From Peptococcaceae bacterium (GTDB lineage: Bacteria > Bacillota > Desulfitobacteriia > Desulfitobacteriales > Syntrophobotulaceae): a DNA stretch of 57,529 nucleotides. Of the stretch, positions 25,618-34,257 are shown piece by piece. The stretch spans positions 1 through 57,529 of the forward strand of contig WRJI01000005.1 of the NCBI GenBank assembly GCA_009778595.1, in the 5' to 3' direction. Within the stretch, counting starts at the first letter, position 1. Every line of letters begins with the position of its first letter. A program made the translations under genes and the position numbers. The notes beneath the pieces were generated by a model that was not told where the DNA came from, did no database searches, and saw only the letters and a program-made list of their open reading frames with translations.

Positions 25618-26715
25618 ATGGGAAGTGTTTGGGGTCACAGCATCAAAGTGTCTTTGTTCGGCGAGTCTCACGGGGCGGCGATTGGGTGCGTTATTGACGG
25701 GTTGCCGCCTGGCGTGACTGTGGATTTTGCCGCTGTGGATGCCCAGATGGCGCGCCGGGCTCCGGGACGTTACCGGTTTTCGACCCCTAGACGGGAGTCG
25801 GATCGGTATGAGGTTCTGTCGGGGTTGTTCCATGGCTGCACCACGGGTGCGCCGTTAGCGGTGGTGATCCGGAATGAGAATACACGGTCTGAGGATTATT
25901 GTCAGGATGTGTTGCGGCCTGGCCATGCGGATTATACGGCTTGGGTTAAGTTTAAAGGGTTCGCTGATTTTCGGGGAGGCGGACATTTTTCCGGGCGCCT
26001 CACGGCACCTCTTGTATTTGCCGGGGCTGTTGTGCGGCAGATTCTGGGGGAACAGGGGATTGTTTTGGGGTCGAGGATTTTGCGGATTTATGATGTTGAG
26101 GATGAGGCAATGGCGGCTGAGGAGATCCCGGCGTTGCCGCCGGATGCTTTTCCGGTGAAGAGTCCCGGTGCAAAAGAGCGGATGCAACGGGCGATTGAAG
26201 CCGCCGGCGAGGCGGGTGATTCTGTGGGGGGCGTGGCTGAGTGTGTGGCGTTAAATGTTCCGGCAGGGTTGGGGGAGCCTTTTTTTCATTCTTTGGAAAG
26301 CCATTTGGCGGCGTTGATGTTTTCGGTTCCCGCGGTGAAGGGGGTGGAATTCGGCGATGGGTTCGCTTTGGCCGGTATGTTGGGAAGTCGGGCGAATGAT
26401 CCGATGTTTTGGGAGGATGCTACAGGGGCCTGTACAGAGGCCGGTGCGGGGGCGGTCAAATTTGACAGCAATCATAACGGCGGCATCAATGGAGGTATCG
26501 CGAACGGTCAACCTCTTGTTTGCCGGGTAGCGGTGAAGCCGACACCAAGTGTGCGTCTTGTCCAGAAAACTGTTGATATTAGGAGAGGAGAATCTGTGGA
26601 AACGGCATTGCAAGGACGTCACGATCCTTGTATTGTTCCTCGGGCTTTACCTGTCCTAGAGGCTGTGATGGCTTTGGGGATATATGATTTATTTGTACAT
26701 TCAAGAAAGGGCTGA
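25618..26715 (+). CDS. aroC: chorismate synthase
   Basis: Seventh shikimate step; reduced-FMN-dependent elimination giving chorismate. 365 residues. GESHGAAIGCVIDGLPPG, RRAPGR, the FRGGGHFSGRLTA signature, SNHNGGINGGI and RHDPC motifs are typical. The start was placed at the ATG preceded by AAGGAG. A small GTTTTGCT motif occurs three times in the 45 bp before it. It requires reduced FMN from an unlinked reductase. Confidence 0.95.
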   Translation: MGSVWGHSIKVSLFGESHGAAIGCVIDGLPPGVTVDFAAVDAQMARRAPGRYRFSTPRRESDRYEVLSGLFHGCTTGAPLAVVIRNENTRSEDYCQDVLRPGHADYTAWVKFKGFADFRGGGHFSGRLTAPLVFAGAVVRQILGEQGIVLGSRILRIYDVEDEAMAAEEIPALPPDAFPVKSPGAKERMQRAIEAAGEAGDSVGGVAECVALNVPAGLGEPFFHSLESHLAALMFSVPAVKGVEFGDGFALAGMLGSRANDPMFWEDATGACTEAGAGAVKFDSNHNGGINGGIANGQPLVCRVAVKPTPSVRLVQKTVDIRRGESVETALQGRHDPCIVPRALPVLEAVMALGIYDLFVHSRKG

Positions 26716-26720
26716 GAATT

Positions 26721-27731
26721 GTGATTATTATTTTGAAACCGGACACAGCAGAAAAGGAAATCGTGCCGATTTACAGGATGCTTGAGGAGAATAGGATTAT
26801 TGCTCAAGAGATTATGGGAGAAACCACTCGGATGATTGGAATGGCGGGGGATACGTCATCGATTTCCGAGGATTCGATTCTTTGTTTTTCTTGTGTTGAG
26901 CGGATTATGAGAGTCCAGGAGCCCTATAAGTTGGCGGGACGCAAGTTTCATCCTGAGGATAGTGGGTACGACATCGAAGGGAAGCGGATTGGCGATGGCG
27001 CGTTTGCCGTTATTGCCGGTCCATGTTCGGTGGAGAGTGAAGAACAGATTATGGCTGTGGCAACGGCTGTTAAGGATGCAGGGGCCACCTTTTTACGGGG
27101 GGGCGCTTTTAAGCCCCGGACTTCGCCTTATGCGTTTAAAGGACTGGGTTTAAACGGGTTGGAGCTTCTGTTGATGGCGAAGAAGGCTACCGGATTGCCT
27201 ATTGTGAGCGAGATTATGTCAGTGGAGTTTTTGGATGCTTTTGCTGAATCGGTGGATGTTGTTCAGATCGGTGCCCGGAATATGCAGAATTTCACTTTGT
27301 TGAGTCAGGTGGGGGGATTGAGAAAGCCTGTTTTGTTGAAACGAGGGTTGTCGTCGACAATTGAAGAGCTCTTGATGGCGGCGGAATATGTTATGGCCGG
27401 CGGATCGGGAGAAGTCATTCTGTGCGAGCGGGGAATACGTACTTTTGAGACCGCCACTCGCAATACCCTCGATGTCTCAGCCGTTCCTGTGCTAAAGGCG
27501 AAGTCTCATTTGCCTGTGGTTGTTGATCCCTCTCATGCGACGGGTTATTGGTATTATGTGGAACCTATGGCGTTGGCTGCGACAGCGGCGGGAGCGGATG
27601 GGCTTGTCGTTGAGGTGCATAATAATCCGGAGGCGGCTTTGTGTGATGGGGCTCAGTCGGTGACGCCTCAGGTTTTTCAGCGGATTATGGATAAGGTGGG
27701 TCGGGTGAGAGAGGCGGTGGCAGATGGATAA
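26721..27731 (+). CDS. aroF: DAHP synthase, type I-beta with N-terminal ferredoxin-like domain
   Basis: First shikimate step: PEP plus erythrose-4-phosphate to DAHP. 336 residues: an N-terminal ferredoxin-like/ACT-type domain (about 1-75), which in this subtype mediates feedback by Tyr or Phe, then a KDO8PS-like barrel with AGPCSVES, RGGAFKPRTSPYAF, GARNMQNF, LKRGLS, VVDPSHATG. The GTG start follows AGAAAGGG. It overlaps the chorismate mutase gene by 8 nt. Symbol follows Bacillota usage (aroF/aroG/aroA naming differs between species). Confidence 0.92.
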   Translation: MIIILKPDTAEKEIVPIYRMLEENRIIAQEIMGETTRMIGMAGDTSSISEDSILCFSCVERIMRVQEPYKLAGRKFHPEDSGYDIEGKRIGDGAFAVIAGPCSVESEEQIMAVATAVKDAGATFLRGGAFKPRTSPYAFKGLGLNGLELLLMAKKATGLPIVSEIMSVEFLDAFAESVDVVQIGARNMQNFTLLSQVGGLRKPVLLKRGLSSTIEELLMAAEYVMAGGSGEVILCERGIRTFETATRNTLDVSAVPVLKAKSHLPVVVDPSHATGYWYYVEPMALAATAAGADGLVVEVHNNPEAALCDGAQSVTPQVFQRIMDKVGRVREAVADG

Positions 27732-27999
27732 CGGACACTTGATTGAGTTGCGTTCGCAAATTGATGCTTTAGATTGTCAGTTGCGGCGAGTGTTCTATAG
27801 GCGTATGGAGATCTGCGAAAGAATCGGGGCTCTGAAAGCTCTTGATGAGATCCCTGTCGTTGATGAGGCGAGAGAGTCGGAGGTTTTGGCGGCTGTTGAG
27901 GGGGAGCGTCCGGAGTATTTGGAGGAGGCTCTTGCCTTGATGAGGTTGGTTATGGAATTATCGAGATCCCGGCAGAGCAAGGGAAGAGCGTTGTCATGA
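27724..27999 (+). CDS. chorismate mutase, AroQ class
   Basis: Small all-helical protein of 91 residues with the AroQ chorismate mutase pattern: LRSQIDALDCQLRRVFYRRM, an Arg/Lys-containing middle (ERIGALKA) and VVDEARESEVL. It converts chorismate to prephenate and so links DAHP synthase upstream to TyrA at the head of the operon. In related genomes this domain is often fused to DAHP synthase or prephenate dehydratase; here it is free but overlaps both neighbours. No prephenate dehydratase (pheA) is present in the window. Confidence 0.88.
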   Translation: MDNGHLIELRSQIDALDCQLRRVFYRRMEICERIGALKALDEIPVVDEARESEVLAAVEGERPEYLEEALALMRLVMELSRSRQSKGRALS

Positions 28000-28982
28000 T
28001 GACAAACCGTAAGACGGTAAACCGGAAGAAGGTTGTTTTGATTGGGTTGCCCGGGTGCGGGAAATCTACAGTTGCCAAGGTCCTGGCTGATCGGTTGGGG
28101 TGGCTCTGGCTTGATTCGGATCGGGAGATTGAGATGAGTCAGGGTATGGGGATCAGTGAGATTTTTGAGCGATTTGGGGAGGGATTCTTTCGAGACTTGG
28201 AGGCTCGGTGTGTGGCGGATCTGCTGTGTGAAGACGAGTGTGCTGTGATTTCGTTGGGCGGGGGAGCTGCGCGACATCTGCTTAAGGGAACGAATGCGGG
28301 ACAAGAGGCAACCGGAGATCGTCTTATTGTGTATCTGTCCAGACATGTTGAGGAAATTCTTCGGACAGCGGACTTATCGGATCGGCCTTTATTGAGGGAT
28401 AATCCGGAACGTCTTCAAGAGCTTTTTCAGGAAAGACATCCTCTATATATGCAAGTTTGCAATGTTCATGTCTGTAATGACGGAAATGTTGATGAAGTGG
28501 TTGAAAGGGTTTATCAAGCCATTGAGCAGGGGGTTTTTTGTGTGAAAGTGCTGGTGATTAACGGTCCCAATCTGAATTTGCTGGGATCCCGGGAACCTGG
28601 GATATATGGGGCGAATTCCTATGAGGCTCTGGTGAACCATATTGGGGATTATGCGCGGGATCATGGATTCTGTGTTGATGTGGTTCAATCCAACTGTGAG
28701 GGGGAGATTGTTGACGCGATACAAAACTGCCGGGACACCTATGACGGTGTTGTGATCAATCCGGGGGCGTATACCCATTACAGTTATGCTATCTACGACG
28801 CTTTGCGGGCGACGGATGTGCCGGCCGTTGAGGTTCATCTTTCGAATATCAGTGATCGAGAGGCCTTTCGCAAGATTTCGGTGACTGCGCCGGCTTGTGT
28901 GGGGCAGATCAGCGGGTTGGGGTTCTATTCATATAGTGCCGCTTTAGGGTACTTTCGGGACAAGGGCGGGCTTAATTTATGA
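27996..28982 (+). CDS. shikimate kinase - type II 3-dehydroquinase fusion
   Basis: One frame of 328 residues joins two shikimate enzymes. Residues 1-~178 are shikimate kinase: P-loop GLPGCGKST (17-25), LDSDREIE, the shikimate-binding RDLE, SLGGGAA and DRPLL. Residues ~183-328 are type II dehydroquinase: VLVINGPNLNLLG, EPGIYG (catalytic Tyr), NPGAYTHYSYAIYDAL and EVHLSNISDRE with the catalytic His. No stop separates them. A GTG at 28542, preceded by GCAGGGGG, could start the second enzyme separately, so both fused and free forms are possible. A sequencing error removing a stop is the main alternative. Confidence 0.9.
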   Translation: MMTNRKTVNRKKVVLIGLPGCGKSTVAKVLADRLGWLWLDSDREIEMSQGMGISEIFERFGEGFFRDLEARCVADLLCEDECAVISLGGGAARHLLKGTNAGQEATGDRLIVYLSRHVEEILRTADLSDRPLLRDNPERLQELFQERHPLYMQVCNVHVCNDGNVDEVVERVYQAIEQGVFCVKVLVINGPNLNLLGSREPGIYGANSYEALVNHIGDYARDHGFCVDVVQSNCEGEIVDAIQNCRDTYDGVVINPGAYTHYSYAIYDALRATDVPAVEVHLSNISDREAFRKISVTAPACVGQISGLGFYSYSAALGYFRDKGGLNL

Positions 28983-29797
28983 GTATTTCCGGGAACACGA
29001 GAGTACTCTGTGTGATAGGGGATCCGGTTGCTCACAGTCTGTCGCCTCGCATTCATAATGCTTTTCTGGCTGAGTCCGGGCTGGATTATGTGTATCTGGC
29101 TTTTCAGGTCAAGGCAGGCGATCTGGGTCGTTTTATCCATGCGGTTCAAGTCTTAGGGATCAAAGGCTTCAATGTGACCATGCCCCACAAAGAATGGATT
29201 GTGCCTTTTCTGGACGATATGACGGAACAGGTGAGGCGTTGTGGTGCCGTGAACACTGTTGCGGTTAAGGATGGCCGCTTGGTCGGCCATAATACGGATG
29301 GCGCGGGTTTTTTGCGGGCTCTGGCTCTCGGCGGCATCGTTCCTGTTGGGATGAAGGTCCTGATTCTGGGGCGAGGCGGAGCGGCCAAGACCGTGGCGTT
29401 GGCTCTGGCTGACAACGGTGCCAATGTGTTGATGGCTGCCCGCAACATGACATTGCCGCCTTTGGATGCCCAGATTGAGCCTGTCCTTTGGGAAGAGATT
29501 GGCGGCATTGTTGGGGCATGCGATATGGTTGTAAACGCTACGCCTTTGGGTATGCCGGGGCAGGATTTCAGCGATTTTTCTTTTGTGGACGGTTTGCCTG
29601 AACACGCTTATGTCGTTGATCTTGTTTATCATCCATCTCAGACGACTCTGTTACGAAGGGGACATGACCGGGGATTACAGGTAATGAATGGCCTCCGGCA
29701 TTTGGTATGTCAGGGGGCCCTCTCTTTTGAATTTTTTACTGAGATCACGCCTTCTTTGACTCTCGTTGATGGTTTGATTCGTGATTTGTCATCTTAG
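28979..29797 (+). CDS. aroE: shikimate dehydrogenase
   Basis: Fourth shikimate step, NADPH reduction of 3-dehydroshikimate. 272 residues. GDPVAHSLSPRIHNAF, NVTMPHKE (catalytic Lys), NTDGAGF (catalytic Asp), Rossmann GRGGAAKTV, NATPLGM and a C-terminal Gln motif (LVCQGALSFE). ATG overlaps the stop of the kinase-dehydroquinase gene. Last gene of the aromatic operon; no clear terminator follows. Confidence 0.95.
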   Translation: MSISGNTRVLCVIGDPVAHSLSPRIHNAFLAESGLDYVYLAFQVKAGDLGRFIHAVQVLGIKGFNVTMPHKEWIVPFLDDMTEQVRRCGAVNTVAVKDGRLVGHNTDGAGFLRALALGGIVPVGMKVLILGRGGAAKTVALALADNGANVLMAARNMTLPPLDAQIEPVLWEEIGGIVGACDMVVNATPLGMPGQDFSDFSFVDGLPEHAYVVDLVYHPSQTTLLRRGHDRGLQVMNGLRHLVCQGALSFEFFTEITPSLTLVDGLIRDLSS

Positions 29798-30005
29798 CGG
29801 CATTCGTTTGGATCCAAGGATGATTGGGTCTGTGTTCACCAGATGGGCACGTTTCGTAAAATGGTGGTTCGCCGTTTTTTCTTCTGATATTGGATTGTTT
29901 ATTCCTTTATATTTTTATATATTTCTCTCCGTTCCATGTCTTTTCAGCAAATTATGTGCTATTATGGCTTTATTCTTGCGAGAGATAACTGGTAGAGGAG
30001 AATGA

Positions 30006-31607
30006 TTGTTGAATAGACCCTTTTTATCACTAAAGAAAACATGTGTCTCTTTGGAATCTTTCCATTCCGCACCCCTCACAAGGGGTCAAATAGTCAAGTT
30101 CGTTACTTCCTACATCCTTGTGTTCTTGGGATTGTTTGTGTACTTTCTCATTAGAACCATTATTTCGATATATGGGGATATGCAGATGGGAGAAGTGATT
30201 TTCTTTCTGAGCGTCCCCTTGGAGGAAGGGAATGTTGACTTTGTCCCTGAGCTTGTGGCGAAGAGTCTTTTTTCGGCGCTCATATGTGTTGCAACCTTCG
30301 TCGCGCTTCTAAGCAACTGGTATCAGTACGCTGTTTTTGTCCAAATTCCATTATTTAAAAAGTATCGGAGACTCTTCCTCTATCCTTTTTCTTTTGCGTT
30401 TCTCAGAAAAAATGCTCTTGTTGTGGCCTGTGTCACTGCCCTTTTGTTAAGTGCTGCGTCTTTGAGCAAGCTGGGATTTGTAAACAGTTTCGCCTATTCG
30501 TTTATCAAGTCGAACTTCATAGAGGAAAACTATACGGATCCACGTGCCGTTAACCTTGAGTTCCCTGATGAAAAGAGAAACCTTATATATATCATGATGG
30601 AATCGATTGAAAACACTTATGCTTCTCAAAGTGTGGGCGGCGGCATGAGCGAGAATCTTATTCCTGAATTGACTGATCTTGCTCGAAACCACACAAGTTT
30701 TTCCAATACCGATGATTTTTGTGGCGGTGCTGTCCCTGTTTATAGCTGTACGCTGACAGTCGGGTCGACTGTGGCACAGACTTCCGGAATGCCTTTCACT
30801 TTGCCTCTCGGCGGCTCGCGTATAAACAGTTTGGGGGATTTCGTGGATTTCCTGCCTGGGGCCTACAGCATTGGCGAGATTCTTGAGCTTGAAGGATACA
30901 ATCAGGTCTATCTTATTGGTTCCGGAGCGGCTTTTGGTGGGCGCGACAAGTATTTTACCCAGCATGGCAGTTACACGATTAAAGACTATTATTCTGCCCC
31001 GGCCGATGGTATCATTCCGGATGATTATCATGTGTGGTGGGGCATGGAGGATGCCAAATTGTATGCGTACGCCAAACAAGAGCTCGCGGTTCTGGCGGCG
31101 GGGGATCAGCCTTTCAACCTCACAATGCTGACTGTGGATACCCATGCGGTGGGCGGCTATACTTGTGATTTGTGCCTTGAGAGATACGACGATCCCTATG
31201 CTAATGTGGTTGCTTGCGCCAGTCAACAGGTGGGTGATTTTGTGCGTTGGCTTGAGCAACAGGACTATTATCAAGATACGACAATTGTTATCTGTGGCGA
31301 TCATAACTGTGTGGATCACGGTTTTTTCAGGGAAGTGGCTGAGGATTATCAGCGCACCACCTATAATGTGTTTATCAACAGTTCTGTTGAGGGGACCAGA
31401 CAATATAACCGAACTTTTACGGCGCTTGATATGTTTCCGACAACTTTAGCAGCCATGGGTGTCATGATACCGGGCGAACAACTGGGTCTTGGCGTCAATC
31501 TGTTTTCGGATACCCCCACGATTCTGGAAAGGCACAACCCTCTTTATGTTAACAAAGAATTGGCGAAACGTTCTGATTTCTATTTTGAACGGATCTGTCG
31601 CAATTAA
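30006..31607 (+). CDS. LtaS/MdoB-like phosphoglycerol transferase
   Basis: Membrane-anchored sulfatase-fold enzyme of 533 residues: three to four N-terminal helices (about 28-155) and a large extracytoplasmic domain. Visible metal-site motifs are MMESIEN (Glu), a Thr-rich segment TLTVGSTVAQTSGMP that aligns with the catalytic Thr region of MdoB/OpgB-type enzymes, and ICGDHNCVDHG (Asp/His). Family members transfer glycerol-phosphate from phosphatidylglycerol to lipoteichoic acid or glucans; which acceptor applies is unknown. The start is a TTG (30006 or 30009) after GAGGAG. It stands alone between the aromatic and fatty acid operons. Confidence 0.82.
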   Translation: MLNRPFLSLKKTCVSLESFHSAPLTRGQIVKFVTSYILVFLGLFVYFLIRTIISIYGDMQMGEVIFFLSVPLEEGNVDFVPELVAKSLFSALICVATFVALLSNWYQYAVFVQIPLFKKYRRLFLYPFSFAFLRKNALVVACVTALLLSAASLSKLGFVNSFAYSFIKSNFIEENYTDPRAVNLEFPDEKRNLIYIMMESIENTYASQSVGGGMSENLIPELTDLARNHTSFSNTDDFCGGAVPVYSCTLTVGSTVAQTSGMPFTLPLGGSRINSLGDFVDFLPGAYSIGEILELEGYNQVYLIGSGAAFGGRDKYFTQHGSYTIKDYYSAPADGIIPDDYHVWWGMEDAKLYAYAKQELAVLAAGDQPFNLTMLTVDTHAVGGYTCDLCLERYDDPYANVVACASQQVGDFVRWLEQQDYYQDTTIVICGDHNCVDHGFFREVAEDYQRTTYNVFINSSVEGTRQYNRTFTALDMFPTTLAAMGVMIPGEQLGLGVNLFSDTPTILERHNPLYVNKELAKRSDFYFERICRN

Positions 31608-31653
31608 TTGGTATGGGGATGCCGGCGATTTCCCAACGTTGATGATTTTCTGG

Positions 31654-31669
31654 AGTCAATGATTTGACT
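31654..31669. promoter_or_regulatory. possible operator upstream of fabG
   Basis: AGTCAA-TGAT-TTGACT is a 6-bp inverted repeat about 55 nt before the first fabG; its right half could double as a -35 box, but no good -10 box follows. Tentative. Confidence 0.25.
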
Positions 31670-31723
31670 TTCCGGAGAACTTAGGAGAGTATTAGACTAT
31701 CAATGAATTGGAGGAGAATCTTT

Positions 31724-32464
31724 ATGCTTAGTGGACAAACTGCTGTTATTACAGGTGCCTCCCGCGGAATCGGAAAAGCTATTACTTTGACTTATGCGCA
31801 AAACGGGGCAAATGTCGCGCTTGTTTACGCCCGTAACGCCGAAGCCGCTGAGGATGTTCGCCAACAAGCGGAAGCCTTCGGTGTCAAAGCAATGGCCTAC
31901 CAATGCAATGTTGCGGACTATCAGGAATCCAAAAAAGTTTGCGATCAGATTGTCGCCGATATGGATTCTGTCAGTATTCTGGTGAACAATGCAGGTATTG
32001 CCAAAGACTATATGTTACTTAAGATGAGTGAAGAGGCTTTCGACGAAGTTATTGATGTCAACTTGAAAGGGACCTTCAACTTCATCAAGCATCTTTCACC
32101 CACGCTTATGAAATCCTCAGCCGGTAAAATCATTAATCTCTCCTCAGTCAGCGGACTGATGGGAACTCCTTATCAGACGAATTATTCTGCGGCCAAGGCC
32201 GGGGTGATCGCTATGTCCAAAACGGTAGCCAAAGAATTATCTTCAAAAAATATTACCTGCAATGTCATCGCTCCGGGGTTTATTAAAACCGATATGACGT
32301 CATCTTTATCTCTGGTTGCCAATGGTTATATTGAATTCGCTGTCCCGTTCAGAAGAATGGGGACTCCGGAAGAAGTCGCCAGTGTCGCGTTGTTTCTGGC
32401 TTCAGAGATGGCCTCTTATATTACCGGTGAAGTTATTCGCGTTGACGGCGGCCTCAGTATGTAA
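31724..32464 (+). CDS. fabG: 3-oxoacyl-ACP reductase, first paralogue
   Basis: NADPH-dependent short-chain dehydrogenase of fatty acid elongation, 246 residues. TGASRGIGKA cofactor motif, NNAG, catalytic Ser (NLSSVSG), Tyr-x3-Lys (NYSAAKAG) and IAPGFIKTDMT are intact. The start was placed after GGAGGAGAATCTTT. It lies upstream of the fabT promoter and outside the main cluster. It is closely similar along its whole length to the second fabG at 35202, including the unusual ending [14 protein letters not shown](S/G)M, so the two arose by duplication. Confidence 0.93.
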   Translation: MLSGQTAVITGASRGIGKAITLTYAQNGANVALVYARNAEAAEDVRQQAEAFGVKAMAYQCNVADYQESKKVCDQIVADMDSVSILVNNAGIAKDYMLLKMSEEAFDEVIDVNLKGTFNFIKHLSPTLMKSSAGKIINLSSVSGLMGTPYQTNYSAAKAGVIAMSKTVAKELSSKNITCNVIAPGFIKTDMTSSLSLVANGYIEFAVPFRRMGTPEEVASVALFLASEMASYITGEVIRVDGGLSM

Positions 32465-32482
32465 GGAGAGAGCTCTTACCCC

Positions 32483-32511
32483 TTGACGGCATCTTTTTCT
32501 TGTGCTATTAT
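32483..32511 (+). promoter_or_regulatory. sigma-A promoter of fabT-fabH
   Basis: TTGACG (32483-32488), 17 nt, TATTAT (32506-32511). The predicted start falls inside the palindrome at 32516-32534. Confidence 0.75.
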
Positions 32512-32515
32512 TTTG

Positions 32516-32534
32516 ATTAGTTAGTAAAACTAAT
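32516..32534. promoter_or_regulatory. candidate FabT operator
   Basis: ATTAGTT-AGTAA-AACTAAT, a perfect 7-bp inverted repeat overlapping the transcription start, 20 nt before fabT. MarR-type FabT repressors bind A/T-rich palindromes at such positions, giving autoregulation of the cluster. Not found again at the other genes by eye. Confidence 0.6.
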
Positions 32535-32553
32535 TAAATGGGGGGCTCATCCT

Positions 32554-33027
32554 ATGGATGATTTTGAGAAGAAACTGAATCATGTTCTGGTCGATACTTT
32601 TAATTCTATTCTAAAATTTGAAGAGATCTCATTGAAAGGGTTTCTGAGCGTTCCGGTTACAATCGCGGAAGCTCATATGATTGAAGCTGTTGGCACTCAG
32701 GAAAACATGGCGACAACAGTCAGCAAAATCGCCTCGATGTTGAAGATCGCCATGCCTACCGCGACAGTTGCTTTGAAAAAGTTGGAAAGCAAGGGGTTTA
32801 TCAAGAAAGTGCCCTGTGATAAAGATGGTCGCAAAACGATTATCAGTCTCACCGATTTAGGCCAACGCATTGAGAGGGCCCATCGACTATTTCACGAGAA
32901 AATGGTCAGAAATATCAGCAGACAGTTTGCCGAAGCTGAGAAAGATGTCTTATTGAAAGCGATCACAAAGCTAAGCGACTTTTTCATGGAAAAAGTTGAG
33001 CCGGAGATCATTGAGGCCGAAATATGA
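32554..33027 (+). CDS. fabT: MarR-family fatty acid synthesis repressor
   Basis: Winged-helix regulator of 157 residues: helical dimerisation ends around a DNA-binding core (ENMATTVSKIASMLKIAMPT, KKLESKGFIKKV wing, DGRKTIISLT). The MarR type and the position directly before fabH match FabT of Lactobacillales and Clostridia, which represses fab genes in response to acyl-ACP. GGGG precedes the ATG and the stop overlaps fabH by 4 nt. The palindrome at 32516-32534 is its likely site. Confidence 0.88.
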   Translation: MDDFEKKLNHVLVDTFNSILKFEEISLKGFLSVPVTIAEAHMIEAVGTQENMATTVSKIASMLKIAMPTATVALKKLESKGFIKKVPCDKDGRKTIISLTDLGQRIERAHRLFHEKMVRNISRQFAEAEKDVLLKAITKLSDFFMEKVEPEIIEAEI

Positions 33028-33980
33028 GTTTAAAAATAATTGGGACCGGTAAGGGTATCCCGGAAAAACGGGTTACCAATCATGACCTGGCCGGTTTCCT
33101 GGATACCAATGACGAATGGATCGTCTCGCGTACAGGTATCAAAAGCAGAAATGTCTGTTCCCATGAGACCTTGACGGATTTGGCCGCCGCTGCCGCTCTG
33201 CAGGCTCTTGACAAATCAGGCCTGCGGCCGGAAGATATTGACCTCATTATATGTTCGACTATCGGGGGCGACTACCGTACCCCTTCCTTGGCTTGCTGTG
33301 TGTCGAATTCTATTGGCGCTTCGTGCCCGGCCTTTGATGTTAACGCAGCCTGCACGGGATTTATTTATGCTCTTGAAATTGCCTCAGGGTTTCTGGCTGA
33401 CGAGAAGACTGACAACATTTTGATTGTCTGTGCCGAAATGATGTCAAAGCATATGGATTGGACCGATCGAAACACCTGTGTCCTGTTTGGAGACGGCGCG
33501 GCGGCCTGTACGGTGACAAAAGGCAACGCCCTCAAATATATCGATTTGTCCGCCTCTGCGGATGTGTCGCTGTTGCAGGTGCCCTCCGGGACCGGGAACA
33601 GCCCTTTTGTTGATGAGAAAAAGGAGTATGGATTCCTCAACATGCAAGGACAAGAAGTTTTCAAGTTTGCTGTGAATGTGGTGGAATCCGGTGTCAAACA
33701 AGCCTTGGACAAGCTAAATGTTTCCGCCGAACAGATTGATTTGTTTCTGTTGCACCAGGCTAACAAACGTATTGTGGACTCTGTCAGAAGAGCCTTGGGA
33801 CAACCGGAAGAGAAATTTCCTCTGAATATTGCCCACTACGGCAATCTTTCTTCTGCTTCGATCCCCCTGCTGTTGTTCGAAATGCTGGAAGAAGACAAGA
33901 TCAAACCTGGTGATACACTTTTCATGTCTGCTTTTGGCGCAGGGTTAACCGCCGGCAGCTGTGTTATGGTTTGGGAGTAA
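33024..33980 (+). CDS. fabH: 3-oxoacyl-ACP synthase III
   Basis: Initiates fatty acid synthesis by condensing acyl-CoA with malonyl-ACP. 318 residues. Catalytic Cys in NAACTGFIYAL, His in LLHQANKRI and Asn in HYGNLSSASIP are all present. Overlaps fabT by 4 nt. No fabD (malonyl-CoA:ACP transacylase) follows, although it is commonly found in this cluster. Confidence 0.95.
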   Translation: MSLKIIGTGKGIPEKRVTNHDLAGFLDTNDEWIVSRTGIKSRNVCSHETLTDLAAAAALQALDKSGLRPEDIDLIICSTIGGDYRTPSLACCVSNSIGASCPAFDVNAACTGFIYALEIASGFLADEKTDNILIVCAEMMSKHMDWTDRNTCVLFGDGAAACTVTKGNALKYIDLSASADVSLLQVPSGTGNSPFVDEKKEYGFLNMQGQEVFKFAVNVVESGVKQALDKLNVSAEQIDLFLLHQANKRIVDSVRRALGQPEEKFPLNIAHYGNLSSASIPLLLFEMLEEDKIKPGDTLFMSAFGAGLTAGSCVMVWE

Positions 33981-34026
33981 TCTCATTCATATATTTACTA
34001 TTCAAAAATTTAATGGAGGAAAAACA

Positions 34027-34242
34027 ATGTTGGACAAAATCACAGAGATCGTACATGTTTACACGGACAATCAGACCCTTGCTGTCACAGAGCAAACGAC
34101 TTTCACAGATCTGGGGCTCGATTCTCTCGATACGGTGGAGTTGCTCATGAAGATTGAGGACGAATTTTCGGTGAGAATCGAGATGACCGAAGATATACAA
34201 TCTGTCGGCGATATCATCAGTGTCATCGAGAAGCTGCAATAG
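34027..34242 (+). CDS. acpP: acyl carrier protein
   Basis: Seventy-one residues, acidic and helical. The phosphopantetheine Ser is in DLGLDSLDTVELLM. GGAGGAAAAACA precedes the ATG; a longer in-frame start at 33961 overlaps fabH and adds an unrelated N-terminus. It carries the growing acyl chain for the fab enzymes around it. Confidence 0.95.
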   Translation: MLDKITEIVHVYTDNQTLAVTEQTTFTDLGLDSLDTVELLMKIEDEFSVRIEMTEDIQSVGDIISVIEKLQ

Positions 34243-34257
34243 GCGGAGGTCAACAGA

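Noticed and set aside
29781-30005. 74-residue frame between aroE and the phosphoglycerol transferase
   Set aside because: Overlaps the aroE end, no ribosome site, composition of intergenic DNA. A possible extended -10 (TGCTATTAT, 29957-29965) may instead belong to the next gene's promoter.
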